From the NCBI GenBank assembly GCA_018873225.1, contig JAEILZ010000002.1, forward strand, positions 5,518,001 to 5,582,000: a DNA stretch of 64,000 nt, read 5' to 3'. The DNA comes from [Phialemoniopsis] sp. UDSM-2020. Taxonomy: Eukaryota; Ascomycota; Sordariomycetes; Thyridiales; Thyridiaceae. Positions 22,596-33,246 of this stretch are shown piece after piece. Position numbers and translations under genes: made by a program. The notes beneath the pieces are model-generated. The model did not search any database. It worked only from the letters and a program-made list of their open reading frames with translations, and was not told the origin of the DNA. Numbering within the stretch: position 1 is the stretch's first letter; the number at the start of each line of letters is the position of its first letter.

Positions 22596-24175
22596 ATGCG
22601 TTCTTCTCACCTATCCTCACTCCTCGCCCCCCTCCTCCTTCTCGGCGTCGATGCTTCCCCATTGGAGCAGCGAGGAACGGGGTGTGATGCCAACAACTGC
22701 TACAGGCGTATGTCCTCATGCTTGATAATCCCTTGATATCAGTCAGCTAACATTCAACCAACGTACAGAGGTCATTGCCAGCAACTTTCCCAGCCGACCT
22801 ACCCGGGCCGACTGTTCATCCTTCCTCGCATCCACGGTAACGCCCGCGACTGTCACGATGTTAGCTCCCTCCAAAATCTAGAACCTTATCAAGGCAAGAA
22901 GTTGACAGGAAATGGATGAGCAGAACCTCCACCTCGACCGTGACGGGAACATCACTATCAACAGAAAGCGAGACAGTTACCGGCACCACGGTGGCCGTTG
23001 ACACCGCCTTCACAACTCTCACTCTCACTCAAGTTCCGAGCGCACCCTCTCCCTCAGCGGCTCAACAGCCACCGGTAAAGCGGGCAGCCCAGTCGATACC
23101 CGTATACGCCTCCGGCTGCTCTAGCGCAGCCGCCTACTCCAGTGCCTGCAGCTGCCTGGGTGTCCAGCCTTTCACCGTCACCGCCGCGGCCCCGTCGACG
23201 ACCGTGATCGTCTCTACTACCGTGTCGACTACGGTCGTGACCACGGCAGTGAGCTCCGAGACCGTCACAGAGCACACCACCGCCACCTCGACGGCCACCA
23301 CGGTCGTCACGCCCATGTCCACTGTCACCAATTGTGCGCCCGCTACCTTTAGCCCGGAGTCCTGCGTCGTCTCCCTGCCGTACTACTGCAACCAGCTCAA
23401 TAGCTCCGACATGACCGTCGGCCGCGCCTCAATCGACATGCGCCCAGGCATCTTCTCGGCCTGCCTGGGCCCCTGGCGCAACGTGCCCGCCCTCTGGGCG
23501 CAGGTCGAGTCGTGCATGCCGTCCGGGTACCCTCAGTACTCGTACTCGGACTCGCGCCCGACCAAGCCCATCTTCGACTGCATCGTCGCCAACGGCATCT
23601 GCAAGTTCAGCCAGGACTGCACTACCGAGACCTTCCCCGTCGGCGGGTCCCCTACGGGCACACCGGCCCCGCCGGCCCCCGCGCCTACCAACGTCTTTGC
23701 CAACCCGGGCTTCGAGTCCGGCGAGCTGGCGCCCTTTGTCCTGGGGAACCAGAACAGCGACCCGACGCCGCTGCAGGTGTCCGTCGCGACCGATAACCCG
23801 CACACTGGCTCCCACAGCCTGAAGGTGTACTTTGACGACCGCAACGGCGAGGGGGTCGGCATGACGCAGTATGTGAGCCTGCAGCCCAACGCGACCTACA
23901 ACTTCTCCGTCTGGGCGTACCAGACCAACGCCAGGGCCTACTGCGCCATCGTCATGCAGACCCTGCCGGGCGGGCTGACCAACATCTACTCGCTGCTCGA
24001 CCAGCCGGCCAACGAATGGTTCTACATCAGCCAGACGTTCAAGACGCCCGCGTCGGAGGCCTTTGTCTATGTGGGCTTCTCGTGTAATACTGGTGGCGTG
24101 CCGCCGTATGTCAACGACCCTAACTTTGTGAACACGTACTGGGTCGACGACTTCTCTCTTATCCAGGTCGTTTGA
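22596..24175 (+). CDS. Secreted Thr/Ser-rich protein with C-terminal carbohydrate-binding-like domain
   Basis: Exons 22596-22707, 22769-22859 and 22924-24175 give 484 residues. The start MRSSHLSSLLAPLLLLGVDA is a signal peptide. The next part, CDANNCYRQVIASNF...ADCSSFLAST, is the cysteine pattern common at the N-terminus of secreted ascomycete proteins. A long Thr/Ser-rich stretch, likely O-mannosylated, follows, then a cysteine-containing middle. From about residue 335 a CBM_4_9-like jelly roll starts with NPGFESGELAPFV and ends YWVDDFSLIQVV. It is probably a cell-wall or extracellular carbohydrate-binding protein. The second intron's donor (GTTAGC) is non-canonical beyond GT; it was chosen because it keeps the Thr/Val repeat (VTPATVT-ITSTSTVT) in frame. 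Confidence 0.75.
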
Positions 24176-24591
24176 GCGAGATTTCATCGTTAGACTTAAG
24201 AGCGAGCGAGCGAATGCTATCTGGTTGTTTCTAGATTCAAATCAATACCTAATTAATATCCATGTATTCTTCTCAATCTTGCAGAACTATGATCATGAAG
24301 ATAACTCGTTCATGATCAATGTGAAGTCGACTGTTGCCCTCCGGCTGTTACAGCTCCGGGCAAATTGAGCGACCCGGTTTTGCCGGCCGGTTCCTCCCCC
24401 ACATGTCGTATCTCCGTTTAGCTCGGGCCATAGCGGTTCAAATCCCGGAGGGGGGCTGACATGATGCAATCTTGCTCTCAAGCTGCTGCTACTCAACACC
24501 AGCATTGCTTCCAGAATGCACCTTTGATTATCCATCCTGCAACCAAGACACAAACACACCACACATTCTCGAATCAAGCGACTGTTTCATC
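24176..24591. other. Short intergenic promoter region
   Basis: The 416 bp lie between tandem genes. No gene or recognisable element is seen apart from sequence expected for the 3' end of one gene and the promoter of the hydrolase. Confidence 0.6.
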
Positions 24592-25524
24592 ATGGCCACT
24601 GACCTCTTCCCCGGCTTCACAAGCCAATCCATCGACACCCCCGGCGGCGCCTCCATCTTTGTCCGCGCCAAGCTCGACGCCGCCAAGCCGCCCCTGCTCC
24701 TCCTCCACGGCTACCCGCAGACGCACCACGAGTGGCACAGGCTCGCCCCCTCGCTCACGCCGCACTTCAGTATCGTCCTCATGGACCTCCGCGGCTACGG
24801 CCAGTCCGGCACCGTCCCCAGCACCAACGGGTCCGGCTACTCCAAGCGCCTCATGGCGCAGGACTGCGTCGCGGTCATGAAGCACCTGGGCTACGACAAG
24901 TTCAGCGTCGTCGGCCACGACCGCGGCGCGCGCGTGACGTACCGCCTCGCGTTCGACCGGCCCGACGTGCTCGTCCGCGCCGTCGTCGTCGACATCGTCC
25001 CCACGGCGACCATGTTCCAGAGCTTCAGCGACACGGCCGCCGCGCTGCGCGCGTACCACTGGCTGTTCCTCGCGCAGACCGCGCCCATCCCGGAGAAGAT
25101 GATCGCGGGGGCGGATGGGGGGAAGTTGTTCCTCGAGTACTCGCTCGCGAGCTGGACGCGGGGCAAGGACCTGGCGGCGTACGACGCCACCGCGCTCGAC
25201 GAGTACCGCAAAGCTTTCTGCGACGAGGAGAGGATCCATGCCGGGTGCGAGGACTACCGCGCCGGGGCGTACCTTGATCGTGTCTACGACGAGGAGGACC
25301 TGGCCAAGAGCAACAAGATCAAGACGCCGCTGCTCGCGGTGTGGGGCGCCACCGGCGTGTTTGCCGAGGCGATGGAGGCGAAGAAGGAAGGCGGGCCGCT
25401 AGAGAAGTGGCAGCAGTTTGCGGAGAATGTCACTGGCGTGGCGATCGACTGTGGGCATTTCATCCCCGAGGAGGACCCGGAGGCGTTGATGAAGGCTATT
25501 TTGCCGTTCTTGCAGGATAGCTGA
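24592..25524 (+). CDS. Alpha/beta hydrolase, fluoroacetate/haloacetate dehalogenase-like
   Basis: An intronless 310-residue alpha/beta hydrolase, started at MATDLFPGF, the first ATG that leaves a normal N-terminus. The nucleophile elbow is GHDRGAR with Asp110. Residues matching the characterised bacterial fluoroacetate dehalogenase pocket are all present: Arg111 and Arg114 (carboxylate binding), Asp134 (acid), YHW with His156-Trp157 and Tyr222 (halide pocket), and the catalytic His289 in DCGHF. Epoxide hydrolases share the elbow but not this combination. The expected reaction is hydrolytic release of halide from 2-haloacids, though fungal members are untested here. The stop codon is 28 bp from the stop of the convergent NLR-like gene. 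Confidence 0.85.
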   Translation: MATDLFPGFTSQSIDTPGGASIFVRAKLDAAKPPLLLLHGYPQTHHEWHRLAPSLTPHFSIVLMDLRGYGQSGTVPSTNGSGYSKRLMAQDCVAVMKHLGYDKFSVVGHDRGARVTYRLAFDRPDVLVRAVVVDIVPTATMFQSFSDTAAALRAYHWLFLAQTAPIPEKMIAGADGGKLFLEYSLASWTRGKDLAAYDATALDEYRKAFCDEERIHAGCEDYRAGAYLDRVYDEEDLAKSNKIKTPLLAVWGATGVFAEAMEAKKEGGPLEKWQQFAENVTGVAIDCGHFIPEEDPEALMKAILPFLQDS

Positions 25525-25552
25525 GTACTCTCTTGATAATGACTACCTGCAT

Positions 25553-27232
25553 CTACGTGATCTGTCTACTATTGGAGGTACCAGTCCTCCTAGAAACCAG
25601 CCCAACAAGGTCTCCCACGTCAGGTGGAAGTTCATTGACTCTTTGTTGAAGATCCAAGAGCCAATGGCAATCATCCAAGCCAGATAGCAGATACCGGCAA
25701 GCCAGAGCAGTCCAAAGAAAAACTCTGCCTGACTTGTCTATTAGGTCTTGAATGATCTTCTCTGCATCCTGAGGTCGTCGTCTGGCGAGACTTCTCAAGA
25801 CCCTGTGGTCTCCGATGACATCCTTGACGTAGTTTTCGATGTCAACATGGTTGATATCCTGAATATCCATTTGTGGAACGTCATGGAATGCATCCAGGCA
25901 TGGTTCGATAGGCCTGCTGGACACAATGACTTTGAAGTTGGGGGAGCCACCGAGCTCTTTGATCAGAGAGATACTGTCATCTATACCGTCGTCGCACTCG
26001 TCGAGTCCATCGATGAGAACACAAAACTTTCCAATCGAAGCGTTTTGGGCAAGGGACCGGAAAGTCTGCAGCATCTCAGACGGCGAAGGTAACTCTGGGT
26101 CGTCATTATCCGTTTCCTTGAGCTCCTTGATCATTCGCGCTGGATACACCTCTTCTGTCATAGATGAGTCAGTCCTCAATATCTGGTACAGAAGAGAGCG
26201 CGAAAGACCATCGAAGGACCTTTGCTCCGGTGCGCCGGGTTTGAAGAAGAAGAAATCGACCAGCTTGTACGGGATGTTGCCAGCCCACTGAGCCAGAAGC
26301 TGCTGTGTACGTGGTGCTGAATGGATGTGCTTCATCAGCGTGGACTTTCCGCCCCCGGCCTCTCCGCTTATCCAGAAGATTCCAAATCCGGAGTTTTCTT
26401 GAAGCCAGTGAAAAAGATTATCGCCGGTCTCATCGCTAGTCGGAGGCCTGAATACCCATTTGAGTGTCTTGAAGTGTGGCTTCTCGATATGGTCCCTTCT
26501 GTAGTTCTGGATGGCAAGCTTGTTAAAGACGCGGCGCTTGCAACTCATAGACACCTTCCGCTGGGCAATCGCATAGAACAGACTTGAAAGCCCGTCTGAT
26601 GCCTCGGTCACGACCTTGAGATCTGACAATCTTCGTATCGTTCTCATATCGCTCTCTGCGTACGTCCGTAGAGACGGCATTCCCGAGGCCGGTGGAGTGA
26701 CTTCGTTAAGCCTTGTGGTCAGGTTGGATAGCTCCTTGATTAGATGTTGGACCTTGTCTCTTTCAGTGATAGTACAGCTCGCTCTCTTCTCTGCGCTGGT
26801 GTACAGGAGTGTGCCTTGCGTTTCCAGAGCCCCGACTTCCTTGGTGAAGCGAGTCATCCGTATTGCGCTCAGAGTTACGCCCAGGGAAACCTGGTGGTTT
26901 TGAAATTCGACTTCCATTTCAGAGAGACCGTACTCAGTTTTCAGTTTCGTTGTATCGCTGAGAAGCAGTCTGATAGTACCCAGAATCTCAGTGACCAGTC
27001 TTGCAACATTCTCTTCGTCTAGATGGTGCTTAAGATCATTGCCGCGTAGTAGGCCGGCCCTGTCGGCCCACTGGAGTAAAATTGTCTTTTGAATATCAAG
27101 TTTGAGTCTGAGAACTTCGTACTCACGCTCGCAACTTGAGGGGTTGACGAGATTGTCAAATAAGCCTATTGTGCCTTTGAACGCGTAGATGAGGCCTATA
27201 CGCCCTGTGATGGCTGGCGTAATCACCGACAT
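25553..27232 (-). CDS. HeLo-NACHT NLR-like protein, no C-terminal sensor repeats
   Basis: A continuous 559-residue ORF. Residues 1-230 form a HeLo-type helical cell-death domain (IGLIYAFKGTIGLFDNLV, then EREYEVLRLKLDIQKTILLQW). The linker FKTLKWVFRPP leads to a NACHT NTPase with Walker A GEAGGGKST near residue 290, Walker B VLIDGLDECDD and a sensor-like VIVSSRPIEP. Fungal proteins of this type are intracellular receptors in non-self recognition and programmed cell death. They usually continue into ankyrin, WD or TPR repeats. This one ends after LPPDVGDL, 28 bp before the convergent hydrolase gene, so the sensor is missing. It may be a natural short form or a truncated remnant; the intact NTPase motifs and long open frame favour a still-expressed protein. 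Confidence 0.85.
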   Translation of the reverse strand: MSVITPAITGRIGLIYAFKGTIGLFDNLVNPSSCEREYEVLRLKLDIQKTILLQWADRAGLLRGNDLKHHLDEENVARLVTEILGTIRLLLSDTTKLKTEYGLSEMEVEFQNHQVSLGVTLSAIRMTRFTKEVGALETQGTLLYTSAEKRASCTITERDKVQHLIKELSNLTTRLNEVTPPASGMPSLRTYAESDMRTIRRLSDLKVVTEASDGLSSLFYAIAQRKVSMSCKRRVFNKLAIQNYRRDHIEKPHFKTLKWVFRPPTSDETGDNLFHWLQENSGFGIFWISGEAGGGKSTLMKHIHSAPRTQQLLAQWAGNIPYKLVDFFFFKPGAPEQRSFDGLSRSLLYQILRTDSSMTEEVYPARMIKELKETDNDDPELPSPSEMLQTFRSLAQNASIGKFCVLIDGLDECDDGIDDSISLIKELGGSPNFKVIVSSRPIEPCLDAFHDVPQMDIQDINHVDIENYVKDVIGDHRVLRSLARRRPQDAEKIIQDLIDKSGRVFLWTALACRYLLSGLDDCHWLLDLQQRVNELPPDVGDLVGLVSRRTGTSNSRQIT

Positions 27233-27509
27233 GCTTCGATGCTTGTTTCCTGCTTAGGGAAATCGTTTGAGATATGATCGATGTTGCTGTAAGGTCTGCG
27301 AGTGGCGAAGAACACAGAACTTAAATGTGAGTAAGACTGAGGAATTAGGCAGAAGCTACCCTTTAAAAAGCTGGGCCCTTGGATGATTGGTGTGCGGCAC
27401 AATATCGCCAAAGTCGGAGATCGGCATTACTCGCATCGCCCCCCTTCTCAGAATACCCCCCACACGCCTTACTTCACCTCATCAGTCATATATACACCAA
27501 CCGTTTATC

Positions 27510-28199
27510 ATGGAGAGACTAGCACGGGGGTTGGCTGCTTGGTCCAGAAAGGTGTTATCCAAACTCAAGCCAGCTAGGGAACTTGCCGCGTCTTCTCAGC
27601 CGCCCGATGCCGTGAGCGATGAGTTGTTATTCCCCTCGTGGCCGCCAGCAAACCCACGAGAGATACTGTCAGATCGTGAAGCCTACAAGCAGCGCCTCGG
27701 CCATCGCAGATACCGCGCCCCGCGAAAAGTGTTCGAAGACTCGCCATTGTTCGCACTCTATCGCCTGTACGAGTGGATCATGGCCGGTCACGTCATCAAT
27801 ATGCGCAACGAACTCGAGATGTTCTGGTGGGCACGTTGGCCCGTCTCCAGCATCCCCGACCCCGGCGAGCAGGGAGACCCCGAGCGCTACGCTGTGTTGG
27901 CGTGCATTCCGGCGTTGTTGGTCGAGAGCTTCAACGAGCGCATCAACCTAGGCTTACGGCGTGAGGAGCCCCACTCGATCCTGTCTCTCGAGGAGCAGCT
28001 TGCGTGGGCGGCGACGCCGAAGAATTACGAGACAGAACCGGCCTGGACAGAAGATGTCCAGCCGCTGGACAAAGTCTTTTACATCCCTCACGTTCAGGTT
28101 GGCCGCGAGCAGTTGACGAGTCTAGACGACCCTGAAGCGGAGCCGGCATTGAAAAAGAAGAATATCTTGATGATGAAGCCTCATATCCATTTCATTTAG
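27510..28199 (+). CDS. Uncharacterised fungal protein, divergent from the NLR-like gene
   Basis: The first ATG in the frame is at 27510 (the open frame extends upstream without an ATG start), giving 229 residues without introns. The N-terminus is short, basic and amphipathic (MERLARGLAAWSRKVLSKLK). The middle is rich in aromatics (LFALYRLYEWIMAGHVINM, MFWWARWPVSSIPDPGEQGD), and the C-terminus is charged with KKKN. I do not recognise a family, although the pattern looks like a compact conserved fungal domain. It is head to head with the HeLo-NACHT gene, with 277 bp between the two start codons, so co-regulation is plausible. Confidence 0.65.
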   Translation: MERLARGLAAWSRKVLSKLKPARELAASSQPPDAVSDELLFPSWPPANPREILSDREAYKQRLGHRRYRAPRKVFEDSPLFALYRLYEWIMAGHVINMRNELEMFWWARWPVSSIPDPGEQGDPERYAVLACIPALLVESFNERINLGLRREEPHSILSLEEQLAWAATPKNYETEPAWTEDVQPLDKVFYIPHVQVGREQLTSLDDPEAEPALKKKNILMMKPHIHFI

Positions 28200-28601
28200 C
28201 GAGCTATCTTTGAAAGCTTGGATCCTCATGCCTGACTCACACGGCCAATATCCGATTTACCAAACCTCGTGAATTTGAGTCTTTAACGAGGCGAAAGGGT
28301 ACTCATCGACGGGTGCCGTAGTCTAATCTTGCTTGCTAAACGGGACCACGCCTGAAATGTTGTGCTGTATGCCAGCCTTGGGAAACCGGTAGCCAAAAAA
28401 GACAACTGCTAGTCCTGAATCAGCCAGCTTCATGCAAGCCACAACGACTCCACCAAGTGGAAGCCTGAAAACCCCTCCCAAAACCGTAAGGCTGGGCATT
28501 TTTCCATCCTTCTTCACTTACCAGCAAACATCACCGAATACAACACAGAAGTACCGTCTAGCTGAGCCGACATCTGAAGCTCGAAGTTTCCGCAGACCGC
28601 A
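28200..28601. other. Intergenic, no gene seen
   Basis: 402 bp between the unknown gene and the HET gene. No recognisable element; it presumably holds the HET-gene promoter. Confidence 0.6.
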
Positions 28602-31128
28602 ATGAGCGACGTGTCTTCCTCTAGCAGCAGTGATGATAGCTTTGGGGGCTTTTCAAGCGGCGGCGACTCCGGCAGTGATGGAGAAGAAAGTGGATATGTC
28701 ACCCAAGAGCAGGAATCACAGTACAATGACATTGACGGCCTGCTCCCTGCCAATTCCGAAATGGGCGAAATTGGCTCGTGTGTCTTTGAGGATGGGGCCG
28801 ATAGTGCTTCTGACCGTAAGTTCTCTACAATACCAGCTGAACTTGGGTCCAGGATATTCAAGCAAGACTAGGAAGCCTTTATGGCGATGACGGTCACACT
28901 TCAGGTAGCTCAAACAACGCTAGTTTTAGTGAGTTGCACAGACCCTGGAGAGTCACGAAAATCAAGGCTTATGAAGTGTGATTCAAGGCAAAAATCCCGC
29001 TATGGTTGTCCCTGAGCTGCTGGAAGAAGATCACTTCAACGAGAGCGCATCTGCCATGCCAGCTTTTGATGGGATGTTCTCAGAAGAGAGTCCACGACCG
29101 ACTAACAAGGGTAAGGCTATATTGCGGACGCCGGCAAGGAAGAACGCCGCACAGATAATTAACACGCTGGAGCAACGCATTCAAAGAGACATGCTGTTTT
29201 TCCAGCAATCGCCATCTCGGCAACCGCGAATGGCAAGTCTGGACTACGATACAGTGACATCTAGCAACGTTCACAGGCCAGCCGATGAGGCAATTTGTTT
29301 TTTTGAATATTGCTGCGCTTGCATTCCCGCATCCATGTCTCCCGCAATCAGATATACGACCTTGCCGGGTCCATCTTTCATACGAGTATTCGTCCTCCAT
29401 CCGGGCCATGAATCCCATCCCCTGTCGGGTACTTTAGAAATATTGGACTTGGATGATCCCGATGCCCAGTATGAGGCTATATCATATCGATGGGGCCGGC
29501 CGAAGCCACGGCAGGCCATGGTCCTATCAGGCCGCACGGTTTACATCAGCAACGCTCTCAAGTCCATGTTTGTCAGTCTAAGACATTATCATCAACCTCG
29601 GATCCTTTGGGCCGACGCTCTATGCATCAACCAGACGGACCATGCCGAGAAGCAGCAACAAGTGGCAATGATGCAGCGCGTCTACTCCCTGGCGTCTAGG
29701 GTGATAATCTACCTACAAGGGGATAACCACCACGTACGGGAATGCTTCGAGGCGGTTAAGAGCCTCACTTTCGTGTGGATGAGATTCCAGAGAGGCTCGG
29801 ACGCCCGTAGTCAAGGCCATGTGTCGCCCGGGAGCATCTACACCAACGTCATCGACGAGTTCAAGATGGGCAAGATCGCAGAGATATTCAGAAACTGCTA
29901 CTGGACGCGTCTATGGATGGTCCAGGAAGTGGTGTCCGCTCGAACTGCTGTGGTTCAGTGGAATGGCGAAGTATTGTCCTGGACTTTACTTGGGCTCGCG
30001 ACCACGCTCATCAGAAACAATGCGAGCTTGTGGAAGATCTTCACTTCGGCCATGTTATCACAAAGGGCTAAAACGGGTTTTATGAACGCCTACCTTATGT
30101 ACCGACTACCATCAGTCGGTTTCAGAACCGGCTCACTCTCATTCCTAGACTTGGTTCGGTTGACAAGAAATTTCGATGTCACCGAACCCTTGGACCGTAT
30201 CTACGCTACACTTGGCCTTCCTAGCCGACAGACCGGCCTTGGCCGCAAGTTCCTCACTCCCGACTATCGACTGCTACAAGAGGGGTTATACACCCGAGTA
30301 TTCCATTGGGTGCTCACTACTCACGAGGTACCTCTTGAGATACTATCGGCGGTCCGGCACACGGAAGCGTCATTTTTCAACTTTCCAACGTGGATCCCGC
30401 AATGGCACATTGAACCTATCCGAAGCATCGGGTCCTCCCATAGGAGAGGTATGAAGTTTGACGCTTCGGCAGGATGGTCTTCCAAGCCGCTGCTGCAAGT
30501 ATCGTGGAGACTCGACCAGCGCAGCTTAACTGTTGAGGGCTTCATGCTTGGTAGAATCACATCGTCGAAGGCCATCCTCCCTCCCATGCCGCGAAAGTTT
30601 ACCAGAGCGTACGCTAACAATGTGATCGAACACTGCAAGGCACTAGCAACGTGGATATCCCAGTGGTTTCCGGAAAATGAGCACGTCCGGTCGAGACTAA
30701 GCCTTACACTGACAGCCGGCCAGGACTGGTACGGAGCGATCCTGCGGGAGGAGCATGACCTGGACCGCCATCGGTCATCCTTTGAAGGTTGGTTGCAGCA
30801 GCATAACACAGTACATCAAAGAAGCCTTATGACGGACAAAGACGTCAAGGAATTCGAACAGGCCATGGAGAGCGTGTGCCGTGGACGGAAATTATTCGCT
30901 GCGACAGGATGCCAGATGGGCTTGGGCCCTGAGGTCCTCAATCCAGGGGACGTGGTTTGTGTGTTTTTAGGTGGACCTGTCCCGTACGTGCTGCGGCCAC
31001 TGCGCAACGGCAAATACCAGTTTGTCGGCGAGTGCTACGTTCCCGGGTACATGTTTGGCGAGGCGGTAACGGAGTGGTCTACGCCGGGTTCTAGATTCTT
31101 GAACCCATCCCGGTTTATACTTGTTTGA
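28602..31128 (+). CDS. HET-domain protein with Ser/Asp-rich N-terminus
   Basis: Exons 28602-28815, 28863-28928 and 28988-31128 (introns of 47 and 59 nt) give 806 residues. The splice choice is the only one found that joins the Ser/Asp/Gly-rich start (MSDVSSSSSSDDSFGGFSSG) to the long third exon without a stop. The HET domain starts near residue 250: YEAISYRWG, then ILWADALCINQTDHAEKQQQVAMM and VIIYLQ, the three blocks that define PF06985. The C-terminal GLGPEVLNPGDVVCVFLGG...YVLRP...FVGECYVPGYM block is typical of HET proteins. Overexpressed HET domains trigger heterokaryon incompatibility cell death. With the HeLo-NACHT gene 1.4 kb upstream it forms a candidate non-self recognition block. 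Confidence 0.85.
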
Positions 31129-31579
31129 TGCAAAATCGTGGCTTCCTGGGTTGTCTTCAAGAGCTGTTCAGCAGACCTGTTGCGTGTAGGCCGAAGTAGA
31201 AAGCGGGTTTTCCCCTGAGCCTGTCTCACAGACTTCATAGCGTGCCAACCACGGCTCTCGGGTTCTGGCATCAACCTTTTGAACCGAGCCTTGGTAACTG
31301 CCTAGAGTCATCGGGCAAGCTTTGCATCATTTCTTCTTATCACATTGCCATATAACTCTCTGAAAACTCCCCGTCACCTGCATGTCCGTTAATTTTTCTC
31401 AATCACGTCTTGGTTTCTCTCTCCCTCATCGCTAGACTCACGCAGACCACTCCCATTCTAATACCACACACCATCTCAAAATCAAGATCCTTCGGTCCGG
31501 TCCCCCTGAGCTCCATTTGCCGTTCTTTCAGTGAGTTCTAGGTTGATGATAGTCGGTCTTCATTAGCAACTGGGTCAAC
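31129..31579. other. Intergenic, no gene seen
   Basis: 451 bp with a pyrimidine-rich plus-strand stretch (TTTCTCTCTCCCTCATCG near 31.42 kb) typical of a fungal promoter just before the 2EXR gene. Confidence 0.6.
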
Positions 31580-32680
31580 ATGGAACGAGACACTTCCATC
31601 ATCGCCACGGACTCCGGCCGCACATTCCATCCCTTTACACGGCTACCCAAGGAGCTCCGAGATTACATATGGGATTTATCGATGCGGCCGGACCTTCCTG
31701 GGATTCATTTCTTTTCCATTTCGCTGGAAGAGCCCTTGTCGTCCCCAGATGTCATTCCACCCGAAGATGAGTGGAAGATCTTTGGATACAGCCACTTCCC
31801 CGGCCATCGAAGAGGGGGGATAGCACTACACCGGTTCTCCGGCGAGATGAATCTTCCCATCCACGACTTTCCGAACAGAAAGCAGCAGAGGTCAGCCTAT
31901 GCCACCGACAGTGGGTTGTGGACAGCCTACTCCGAATCCAGCGAGGCCATGGAACGACGCCACAGCCGGCGCGGCTGCGGATGTCCTACACCGTCAACAG
32001 ATAGAACTCGTTCAACCGCGGACCTCGGGGGCAGGTCGGGATTCCACATCGACGAGAAAGGCGACAGACAATACTTTACGGTCTTGAACCACGATATCGT
32101 CTGCTACCAAGCCAGAAACTTGGGCGGCATTGCCCTACATGAGGACTCTGAACTAGCGTTCGTCAAAAATGCGTGCTACGCCGGGCGCCCAGAGGGAGTC
32201 GAGCAAATTGCTCTCGAGTTTGACGAGTCTTGGGAAATCCCGACCGAGGATGACTTTCACTCGCTCTTCTGGCGGTATAATCAAGCGGAAACGCTCGCTC
32301 AATTAAAGGCATTGCACGAGGGGTTAGTTTGGTTGATTGACTACCGTCTTACCCGGCAGGCGACAGATTCAACAGCGACAGCGGACATCAGGGCAGATCG
32401 GAAGGTATTTTACGGGAACGGATGTCGTTTTGTCGAGGTCCGGCGTTCAGACACAGAATGGAGCCTGCAAAACGGCAGCACAACTGACGTTTTCAGCTTT
32501 ATGGATGGTATGGAGCGCGCGAGTCTCGTCTTTCTTAAGGAGCATCTCGACAAAGAGGATATTGAGGATGAACAATACTTTTTTAAGCTTGATCCTGACT
32601 TCTCTCGCGAATGTCTGTACCTGGGCGGGTGTAGCGGTGCCCAGTTCCATGTTTTGGCCAGCGAAACAGAGTATCTTTGA
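31580..32680 (+). CDS. 2EXR-domain protein
   Basis: An intronless 366-residue protein. The N-terminal FHPFTRLPKELRDYIWDLSM matches the 2EXR motif (F..F.rLP.ElR..IW), found in many lineage-expanded fungal proteins of unknown role that are often encoded near HET genes. The remainder has features usual for that group, such as LNHDIVCYQ and the conserved-looking ALEFDESWE. A Gly/Arg/Thr-rich insert (RRHSRRGCGCPTPSTDRTRSTAD) lies near residue 130. No catalytic residues can be named. Confidence 0.75.
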   Translation: MERDTSIIATDSGRTFHPFTRLPKELRDYIWDLSMRPDLPGIHFFSISLEEPLSSPDVIPPEDEWKIFGYSHFPGHRRGGIALHRFSGEMNLPIHDFPNRKQQRSAYATDSGLWTAYSESSEAMERRHSRRGCGCPTPSTDRTRSTADLGGRSGFHIDEKGDRQYFTVLNHDIVCYQARNLGGIALHEDSELAFVKNACYAGRPEGVEQIALEFDESWEIPTEDDFHSLFWRYNQAETLAQLKALHEGLVWLIDYRLTRQATDSTATADIRADRKVFYGNGCRFVEVRRSDTEWSLQNGSTTDVFSFMDGMERASLVFLKEHLDKEDIEDEQYFFKLDPDFSRECLYLGGCSGAQFHVLASETEYL

Positions 32681-33246
32681 AGGGGCAAGTTCACCTGCCG
32701 TTTTTTTTTTTAAAAAGGAAGAAGAAAAAAAAAGAAACAAATCAGCAAGAGTAGCTAGGCGGGCCTGGAAGCGAGCGAACAAGCGCATGGTAAGCATTAT
32801 GAGTAGAGACTTGGGTTATTTGAAACAAAAAAGCAAAAAAGTGCTGTTCGAGCAGACGAGTACACCATGGTTCAGCTTGAAGGAGTCTTGGTTCTGAACC
32901 TCCAAGACTGGTCCAGTGACAGGATGATCCCACAGCCTAGGAGGCGTAGACAGTGCTTTCGAATACTACAAGTATCTTCCTTTACTCGATTAGCAGCCCC
33001 TTTCTTCGTCACGCATCAGGACAGTATCTTCAAGTTGTTTCATTCATCAAGTAATCCATCTACAGTTCCTCCTCCCGATGCAATCCTGCTCTCAGCCCAT
33101 CATCAGCAACATTAGAGAACCCATGTCCTTTCTGATATTTCTGTATGCCCAAAGTCGAAATAAACAAAAGCCCAATCTCACTCCAGAGAACGCCATCAAC
33201 ACCCAGGTCATTGCCGTCACTAAGCTACATTTCATTTATTTGTCCT
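32681..33246. other. Convergent intergenic region with A/T homopolymer tract
   Basis: The 566 bp between two stop codons hold a T-run followed by A-rich sequence near 32.70-32.74 kb (about 12 T then AAAAAGGAAG). No gene is seen. Confidence 0.6.
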
